DNA of 64,000 nt from Treponema sp. (lineage in GTDB: Bacteria > Spirochaetota > Spirochaetia > Treponematales > Breznakiellaceae). The notes under the pieces were generated by a model, which saw only the letters and a program-made list of their open reading frames with translations, had not been told where the DNA came from and did no database searches. A program made the translations under genes and the position numbers. Shown one piece after another: positions 57,562 to 64,000 of this stretch. The DNA is taken from assembly GCA_009787695.1 (NCBI GenBank), contig WQSW01000001.1:63604-127603 (forward strand), given 5' to 3'. Position 1 is the stretch's first letter, and each line of letters starts with the position of its first letter.

Positions 57562-60214
57562 TTTCTTTTATACAGTAATAATTTATCCTTTAGTGCTAAT
57601 CTTTGAAGTAGTTTTTGTTTTCGCACAAAAATTATTTAAGGAAACCGGGTTTTCTATTGTATGTGTTTCCGCTGCTTTTAGCTTATTATGTCTACCGCTT
57701 TACATGGTTGCGGAAAAATGGCAAGAAATTGAAAGAAAGACAATTCAAAAATTAAAACCAAAAATAAATAAAATAAAGAAAGCGTTTAAAGGTGATGAAC
57801 AATATATGGTTTTAGCTACATATTACAAGCAAAATCATTATCATCCCATATATGCTCTTAGAAGTACTTTTGGACTTCTAATACAAGTTCCTTTTTTTAT
57901 TGCTGCATATAAATATCTTTCTCATTTAGAAATTTTAAAAGGCGCTTCTTTTCTTTTTATTAATAATTTAGGCGCTCCTGATTCACTAATTCCTATCGCA
58001 GGAGGAATAAATCTTTTACCAATATTAATGACTTGTATTAATTGCGTTTCAGCTGCTGTTTATGCTCATTCTTTTGATCTAAAAGATAAAATACAATTAT
58101 ATCTTATTTCTTTAATATTTCTTATTTTACTTTACAATTCTCCTTCAGGACTTGTATTATACTGGACATTAAATAATATTTTTTCTTTATTAAAGAATAT
58201 ATACTTTAAAATTCCTTTACATTCAAAAAAATATTTAATATTTTCTCTTATTACTGCATTATGCGCAATACTTGCATTTTATTCCTTGTTTATTTTACGC
58301 CGTGATTTAAATATGAGAATAACACTTGCATCCTTATTTTTATTTTGTTCTTTAATTCCTTGGATTATTCCATTATTATTTAAAATTGCAAGTAAAATTC
58401 CTTGTGTTAATTATCCTGATAAAACCTTATTATTTATTTTCTTATTTTCAATGCTTTCTTTATGTGTATTAAATGGTATGCTAATTCCTTCTATGCTGAT
58501 AGTCTCTTCTCCTGCGGAGTTTTCAAATATTGACACTTATAAAACGCCTCTTTTTTTTATAGGGAATACCGCATTACAAAGTATAGGTTTTTTTGTTTTT
58601 TGGCCTCTCTGCCTTTATTTTTTATTTTCTTTAAGTATAAAAAGAATATTTTCTTTATTAAGCATTTGTTTCTTTCTTGTTTCTATTATTAATGTTTTCT
58701 TTTTTCCAGGAAATTACGGTTTAATCTCAATAGAAATTATTTTTCCCGGAGTTAGTCACAGTTTTAAAGAAATTATTTTTAATATTTTTATCGTTTTATT
58801 ATTACTTAGTATTTCAATATTTATTTTTTTACGTGCCGGGAAAAAAGTTCTTCTTCCTCTTGTTACACTTCCGCTATTAGCAATATTTAGTATTTCTATA
58901 ATAAATATTATCAAAATTCAAATTGAGTATAAAAAAACACAAGTTTATTTTACAGAAAAACAAACAATTACTGCAATTGAACCAATATTTAATTTATCTA
59001 AAACCGGCAAGAATACAATTATTATAATGCTTGATCATGCTACAAGCGGATTTATACCTTTTATTCTTGATGAAAGCCCTGAACTCCTTAATATATACAG
59101 CGGATTTGTTTATTATCCGAATACAGTAACATTTAACGGATACACATTACTCGGTACTCCTCCCCTTTTCGGCGGGTATGAATATACTCCGGAAGGTATT
59201 AATAAGCGTGATGATATTTTAATGCGTGATAAACACAATGAAGCTCTTCTTTTACTGCCAAAATTGTTCATGGATGCAGGTTTTGAAGTAACGGTTACAG
59301 ATCCTCCTTATCCTAATTATAGTTTTAGAAACGATCTAAGAATTTATGATCAATATCCTGAAATGAAAGCCTTAATTACTAAATCAATATATACTGATTA
59401 TTGGTTAACTGAACAAAACATGAGTTTACCTTCGATTAGTGATATTCTAAAACGAAATATCTTCTGGTATAGTTTATTTAGAATTATGCCTTATTTATTC
59501 CGAGCAGGAATTTATCAGCACGGCGATTGGTTTTCAACATATTCAAATCATAAATTTATTTCAAATTTAGACTCATATTCGGTTCTTCATTATCTTCCGC
59601 GTCTTACAGGATTCTCATGTGAAAAAGAAAATTCATTTGTTTTTATTGTAAATGATACTACACATGATCCGATTTATTATCAAGCTCCAGATTTTCGCCC
59701 GGTTCAATATGTTACTAATTACGGCACAAGTTCCTATAGTAAAGAAAATGAATATCATACAAACATGGCTGCATTTAAACGTCTTGGCGATTGGTTTAAT
59801 TTTTTAAAAGATGAAAATGTATATGATAATACCCGGATAATAATTGTTTCAGATCACGGCGCACAAATAAATTATGTGCATAAAACAGAACTTCCTTTCA
59901 ATCTTGATAATTTTAATCCATTTTTACTTGTAAAGGATTTTAACTCAGGCGGTTTATTAAAAACTGATATGAGTTTTATGACTAATGCTGATGTACCTTT
60001 TCTTGCGCTTAAAAACCAGATTGAAAATGCAGTAAATCCATGGACTGGAAAACCAATTTCAAATACTGATAAAAATAACCCTCTTTATATTTCAATTTCA
60101 TATATGGTTCATCTTGAACCTGAGGCTAAATTAGCAAGACTAAATAAATCTATAGATCATTATGTTAAAGATAATATTTTTATTGAAAGCAACTGGACAA
60201 GAGCAGATAAATGA
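57554..60214 (+). CDS. Fusion of YidC/Oxa1-like membrane domain with alkaline-phosphatase/LtaS-like domain, copy 1
   Basis: 886 residues. Residues 1-220 match YidC: a first helix, [18 protein letters not shown], the cytoplasmic [36 protein letters not shown], and NSPSGLVLYWTLNNIFSLL near the last helix. The position of the conserved groove arginine is S43. Residues about 225-455 hold about seven more membrane helices. Residues about 485-830 form an alkaline-phosphatase-superfamily domain: D494 (IIIMLDHA), candidate nucleophile T531 in FNGYTLLGTPP, H704 (NDTTHDP), and D767-H768 (IIIVSDHG). Such domains cut or transfer phospho head groups outside the inner membrane. The partner for transfer is unknown. 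Confidence 0.85.
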
Positions 60215-62889
60215 TTAACATCTTAGATATTTTATATTCAATTATTATTTATCCCATAATTATTATTCTGGAATTTTCATTTTCCTTTGCGCAAAAATTA
60301 TTCAGAGAAACGGGAATTTCTGTAATTTTTATCGGAATTGTTGTCAGTTTACTATGTCTTCCTCTTTATGCAGTTGCAGAAAAATGGCAGCAGCTTGAAC
60401 GTACAATCTCTTTAAAATTAAAACCTAAAACAGATAAAATTAAAAAAGCCTTTAAAGGCGATGAACAATATATGATTTTAACAGCTTATTATAATCAAAA
60501 TCATTATCATCCGATTTATGCATTACGCAGCTCTTTTGGACTTCTTGTACAGGTTCCTTTTTTCATTGCGGCATATCATTATTTATCAAATCTGGAATTA
60601 TTGAAAGGTGTTTCATTTTACTTTATCAAAGATTTAGGCGCACCCGATGCGCTCTTTTCTATAAATGGTTTTATAATAAATATACTGCCTATTCTTATGA
60701 CATTAATAACAATTATTTCCAGCTTTATATATACAAAAGGACTCTCTGCAAGAGACAAAATTCAACTATATGGTATGGCGGTATTATTTCTAATATTATT
60801 ATATAATTCACCTTCCGCTCTTGTTTTATACTGGACAATGAATATATTGTTTTCATTAATTAAAAATATATACTATCGGTTAGATTTTAAAAACAAACCT
60901 TTTGTTTTATTAATAATAATTTCATTTTTAATTTTCATTTTATTCATTTTTTGTACTATAAAATATTATTATATTACTAAAGCGAATATTTTATCATTTA
61001 TTTTATTCTTTATTGCATGTTTACCATGGATCGTTTTTGTTTTTCGTAAAAATATTAAAAAAATAATTGATTTAATAGATATTAAAATTTCTTTTTTTAT
61101 ATTTACATTTTCTGTTTTTTTAATTTTCTGTCTTTTTGGTTTATTTCTTCCGTCTCAATTAATTATATCTTCGCCTCAAGAATTTTCATTCATTGATAAT
61201 TATTCAAATCCTCTTATTTTTATTTTTAATACATCTATGCAAGTTTTTGGTATGTTTGTATTTTACCCGTTTTGTTTTTATTTTCTATTCTCAAATAATA
61301 TAAAAAAATGTTTTTCATTAATATTTATGTCATTTTCTATATTATTAATTACTAATATATTTTTATTTTCCGGTAATTATGGAATATTATCTATTAATTT
61401 TATTTTTGATTCCAGCCCTTTTCATTCATTAAAAGAAATAATATATAATTTAATAATATTAATAGCCGTTTTAATAATATCTGTTGTATTTTTTATTTTT
61501 AAGTTTAGAAAATATATTCCTGTTTTTCTGTCATTTTGTTTTATTTCATTGTTAACCATTTCTTTATTTAATATAATTAAAATTAATTCTTCTTTTACAA
61601 ATCTTGATAAAAGTTATGTTAAAAAAGAAATAACAATTAAAGAAATCAATTCATTATTTTCTTTATCTAAAACCAATAAAAATGTCGTAATTATAATGAT
61701 TGATCGAGCCATAAACGGTTTTATTCCGTTTATCTTCCAAGAATCTCCTGAATTAAATGCTATATATTCAGGCTTTGTATATTATCCGAATACAGTATCT
61801 TTTAATGGATATACAGCAATCGGTTCTCCTCCTATTTTCGGAGGATACGAATATACACCGGAGGAAATCAATAAACGCGATACTATTTCTCTTGTAGAAA
61901 AACACAATCAGGCATTATTAATGCTTCCTAAAATATTTTCCGAAAATGATTTTTTAGTTACAGTTACAGACCCGCCATATGCAAATTACAGTCAGAAATG
62001 CGATCTTAGTATATTTGACGATTATCCTGATATAAAATCATTTGAAACAGATTCTAAGTATACAGATTATTGGCTTGATAAAAATAATTTTAATTTACCG
62101 TTAACAAGCGATATTATAAAACGGAATATGTTTTGGTATAGTTTCTTTAAAGGGACACCTCTTTTTTTACGCAGTCTTTTATACATGGACGGAACTTGGT
62201 GTTCTCCTGTTTCCGATCAAAGATTACGTCTAACATTAAACGGTTATTCTGTTCTTGATTATTTGCCTGAATTAACAGAAATTACAGCAAAAAATAAAGA
62301 TACATTATTAATAATGACGAATAACACAACTCATAATGGGTCTTTTTTGCAAGCACCGGATTACATCCCTGCAATTCCGGTAACAAATTACGGTACATCA
62401 GTATTTGCCAATGAGCATGCCTATCATATTAATGCTGCCGCGATTAAACGTATTGGCGAATGGATTACTTTTCTAAAAGAAAATGATGTTTATGACAATA
62501 CAAGAATTATTCTCGTTGCGGATCACGGTCCTGTCCCAAACTTTTTTACAAAATTAGATTTACCTTTTAATGTTGATCAATTTAATCCTTTACTTCTTGT
62601 AAAAGATTTTAATTCATCAAATGATTTAAAAACAGATCATTCATTTATGTCAAATGCAGATGTTCCTTATTTAGCATTAACAAATTTAATTGAAAATCCT
62701 GTAAATCCGTTTACAGGAAATGAAATCTCCGTAGAAAGAAAAAAAGAACCCTTATACATTGCCATTTCAGGTTCTAGTCATGTTGAGCCAAATTCTTATA
62801 AATTTAACTTTAATAATGATGGTAATTATTATGTTCATACAAACATCTTCATAAAAGAAAACTGGATAAAGGCAAGTGATATTAAATGA
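60211..62889 (+). CDS. Fusion of YidC/Oxa1-like membrane domain with alkaline-phosphatase/LtaS-like domain, copy 2
   Basis: 892 residues, paralogue of the preceding protein, overlapping it by four bases. Same order: YidC-like part ([15 protein letters not shown] with S46 at the groove-arginine position, [54 protein letters not shown]), additional helices to about residue 455, then the phosphatase-type domain. Catalytic positions are kept: D498 (VIIMIDRA), T535 ([11 protein letters not shown]), H708 (NNTTHNG), D771-H772 (IILVADHG). The copies diverge most in the central helices, while the catalytic blocks stay close, suggesting both are active on related but different substrates or acceptors. 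Confidence 0.85.
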   Translation: MINILDILYSIIIYPIIIILEFSFSFAQKLFRETGISVIFIGIVVSLLCLPLYAVAEKWQQLERTISLKLKPKTDKIKKAFKGDEQYMILTAYYNQNHYHPIYALRSSFGLLVQVPFFIAAYHYLSNLELLKGVSFYFIKDLGAPDALFSINGFIINILPILMTLITIISSFIYTKGLSARDKIQLYGMAVLFLILLYNSPSALVLYWTMNILFSLIKNIYYRLDFKNKPFVLLIIISFLIFILFIFCTIKYYYITKANILSFILFFIACLPWIVFVFRKNIKKIIDLIDIKISFFIFTFSVFLIFCLFGLFLPSQLIISSPQEFSFIDNYSNPLIFIFNTSMQVFGMFVFYPFCFYFLFSNNIKKCFSLIFMSFSILLITNIFLFSGNYGILSINFIFDSSPFHSLKEIIYNLIILIAVLIISVVFFIFKFRKYIPVFLSFCFISLLTISLFNIIKINSSFTNLDKSYVKKEITIKEINSLFSLSKTNKNVVIIMIDRAINGFIPFIFQESPELNAIYSGFVYYPNTVSFNGYTAIGSPPIFGGYEYTPEEINKRDTISLVEKHNQALLMLPKIFSENDFLVTVTDPPYANYSQKCDLSIFDDYPDIKSFETDSKYTDYWLDKNNFNLPLTSDIIKRNMFWYSFFKGTPLFLRSLLYMDGTWCSPVSDQRLRLTLNGYSVLDYLPELTEITAKNKDTLLIMTNNTTHNGSFLQAPDYIPAIPVTNYGTSVFANEHAYHINAAAIKRIGEWITFLKENDVYDNTRIILVADHGPVPNFFTKLDLPFNVDQFNPLLLVKDFNSSNDLKTDHSFMSNADVPYLALTNLIENPVNPFTGNEISVERKKEPLYIAISGSSHVEPNSYKFNFNNDGNYYVHTNIFIKENWIKASDIK

Positions 62890-63917
62890 TAATACGATCT
62901 AAAGCACCCCTTCGGCTGGGATTGGCAGGCGGCGGGACAGACATCGCCGATTATTACAACCGTTTCGGCGGTTATGTGTTAAACGCAACAATTGATATGT
63001 ACGCCTGCTGTACTATCGAACCTAACGATTCTGATGAAATTGAATTTTTTGCAGCAGATTTAGACAAGAGAGAAATATTTACATCTTCTTTTAATTTACC
63101 TCTCTCCCCTGCTCTTCCTCTTCATACAGGAATATATAATAGAATTATTTCTGATTTTATTAAAAAACCGCTTTCCTTTAAAATGACAACATATTCCGAT
63201 GCGCCTGCAGGTTCAGGTCTCGGCTCTTCATCAACAATGGTTGTCGCAATTATAAAAGCTTTTGTTGAATGGCTGAACCTTCCGTTAGGTGAATATGATA
63301 TCGCCGCTCTTGCATATAAAATTGAACGTGAAGATATAGGTTTTGCAGGCGGCAAGCAGGATCAATATGCCGCAACTTTCGGCGGTTTTAACTTTATGGA
63401 ATTTTATGAAAATGAACGCGTTATTGTTAATCCGCTGCGTCTTAAACGCTGGATAAGAAATGAAATAGAAGCATCTTTAGTTTTATACTATACAGGAGTT
63501 TCAAGAGAAAGCGCAAATATAATAAAAGAGCAAATTCAACATACTCAAAAAGGCGATACTAAAAATATTGAAAGTATGCATGAGTTAAAAAAACAAGCTG
63601 TTTTTATGAAAGAAGCGCTCTTAAAAGGTGACTTTAAAGGTTTTTCAGACTGTCTTTCACAAGGCTGGCTTGCAAAAAAAAATGCTGCATCTTCAATCAG
63701 TAATTCTTTTCTTGATGACTTATATCAATTTGCACTTGACAACGGCGCTCAATCAGCTAAAATTTCAGGAGCAGGCGGCGGCGGCTTCATGATGATTTAC
63801 TGCGATCCTTGCAGAAAAAATTCGCTTATCCGCGCATTAAAAGAAAAACAAGGCATGGTTTTAACGCCAAGCTTCACAGAAACAGGAACACAGGGATGGA
63901 CCATTTACAACAATTAA
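62886..63917 (+). CDS. hddA: GHMP kinase, probable D-glycero-D-manno-heptose-7-phosphate kinase
   Basis: 343 residues. GHMP motifs: [22 protein letters not shown] at the N-terminus (close to HddA), [12 protein letters not shown] (ATP-binding loop, near residue 107) and [12 protein letters not shown] near residue 300. HddA adds a phosphate at C1 of D-glycero-D-manno-heptose 7-phosphate on the way to GDP-heptose. The start of a sedoheptulose-7-phosphate isomerase overlaps its end, which supports this assignment. Fucokinase-like relatives are the main alternative. Confidence 0.85.
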   Translation: MIIRSKAPLRLGLAGGGTDIADYYNRFGGYVLNATIDMYACCTIEPNDSDEIEFFAADLDKREIFTSSFNLPLSPALPLHTGIYNRIISDFIKKPLSFKMTTYSDAPAGSGLGSSSTMVVAIIKAFVEWLNLPLGEYDIAALAYKIEREDIGFAGGKQDQYAATFGGFNFMEFYENERVIVNPLRLKRWIRNEIEASLVLYYTGVSRESANIIKEQIQHTQKGDTKNIESMHELKKQAVFMKEALLKGDFKGFSDCLSQGWLAKKNAASSISNSFLDDLYQFALDNGAQSAKISGAGGGGFMMIYCDPCRKNSLIRALKEKQGMVLTPSFTETGTQGWTIYNN

Positions 63918-64000
63918 TCGAACGTTATCCGGTACTTGCAGTTGTTAAAAAAGATATCAGCAATGCATTTGAGCTTATAAAAGAATCTTATATTAAAGGC
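63896..64000 (+). CDS. gmhA: Start of phosphoheptose isomerase (GmhA), partial
   Basis: The final 105 bases encode 35 residues from an ATG at 63896: [20 protein letters not shown] followed by a helix ending [10 protein letters not shown]. This matches the helical opening of SIS-domain sedoheptulose-7-phosphate isomerases (LxxRYPxL..., then xxLxxSYxxG). The frame runs off the window. It overlaps the kinase gene by 22 bases. GmhA makes D-glycero-D-manno-heptose 7-phosphate, the substrate of HddA. Confidence 0.7.
   Translation, partial: MDHLQQLIERYPVLAVVKKDISNAFELIKESYIKG

Overview
The window looks like a chromosome segment from a spirochaete of the Treponema group. The minus-strand order tamB, bamA, skp/ompH, mutS (18.4 to 8.0 kb) is, as I recall, the T. 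pallidum TP0325-TP0328 order. A fused 2-aminoethylphosphonate cytidylyltransferase/transaminase of the PntC type, known from T. denticola, is also present. The DNA is AT-rich, and TTG starts are common (mutS, tamB, aroB, an outer-membrane protein, a HAD gene). Genus-level assignment is inference.

1-29.5 kb is mostly housekeeping and envelope genes, chiefly on the minus strand: a partial ClpC-type unfoldase, a DUF192 lipoprotein, a dual cyclic-nucleotide-domain protein, rsmD, a TPR protein, a dihydroorotase/allantoinase-type amidohydrolase, comF and mutS. Then come the outer-membrane assembly set (skp, bamA, tamB), a chemoreceptor, a secreted glucosaminidase-like protein, a hybrid histidine kinase, a DUF4015 lipoprotein, tRNA-Arg and tRNA-His, and a SPOR-domain protein with proline/glutamate repeats.

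29.5-64 kb reads entirely on the plus strand as one very long surface-glycan locus. It opens with a promoter and a specialised NusG paralogue (LoaP/RfaH-like), the expected regulator for reading through a long operon. Next come a soluble CapD/PglF-type sugar dehydratase, a three-subunit xanthine-dehydrogenase-like molybdoenzyme with unusual cofactor motifs, and aroB behind its own promoter and a folded leader. An outer-membrane barrel, a pair of almost fully overlapping small genes and an AlbA/HATPase protein follow. The sugar block has WbpB-, WbpE- and WbpA-like enzymes for an amino-uronic acid, an ATP-grasp protein, a HAD protein, a Wzx flippase and two GT4 glycosyltransferases. Part of it is extremely AT-rich.

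The most interesting part is 49.0-62.9 kb. PEP mutase, phosphonopyruvate decarboxylase and PntC together make and CMP-activate 2-aminoethylphosphonate. A second nucleotidyltransferase-aminotransferase fusion and two TagF/CDP-glycerophosphotransferase-like proteins surround them. Two tandem approximately 890-residue proteins follow, each joining an N-terminal YidC/Oxa1-like membrane domain to a C-terminal alkaline-phosphatase/LtaS-like catalytic domain. In both, the conserved YidC groove arginine is replaced by serine. I infer a system that activates a phosphonate head group, transfers it to a glycan or lipid carrier, and further processes it at the outer face of the inner membrane. The window ends in heptose genes (hddA-like and the start of gmhA).
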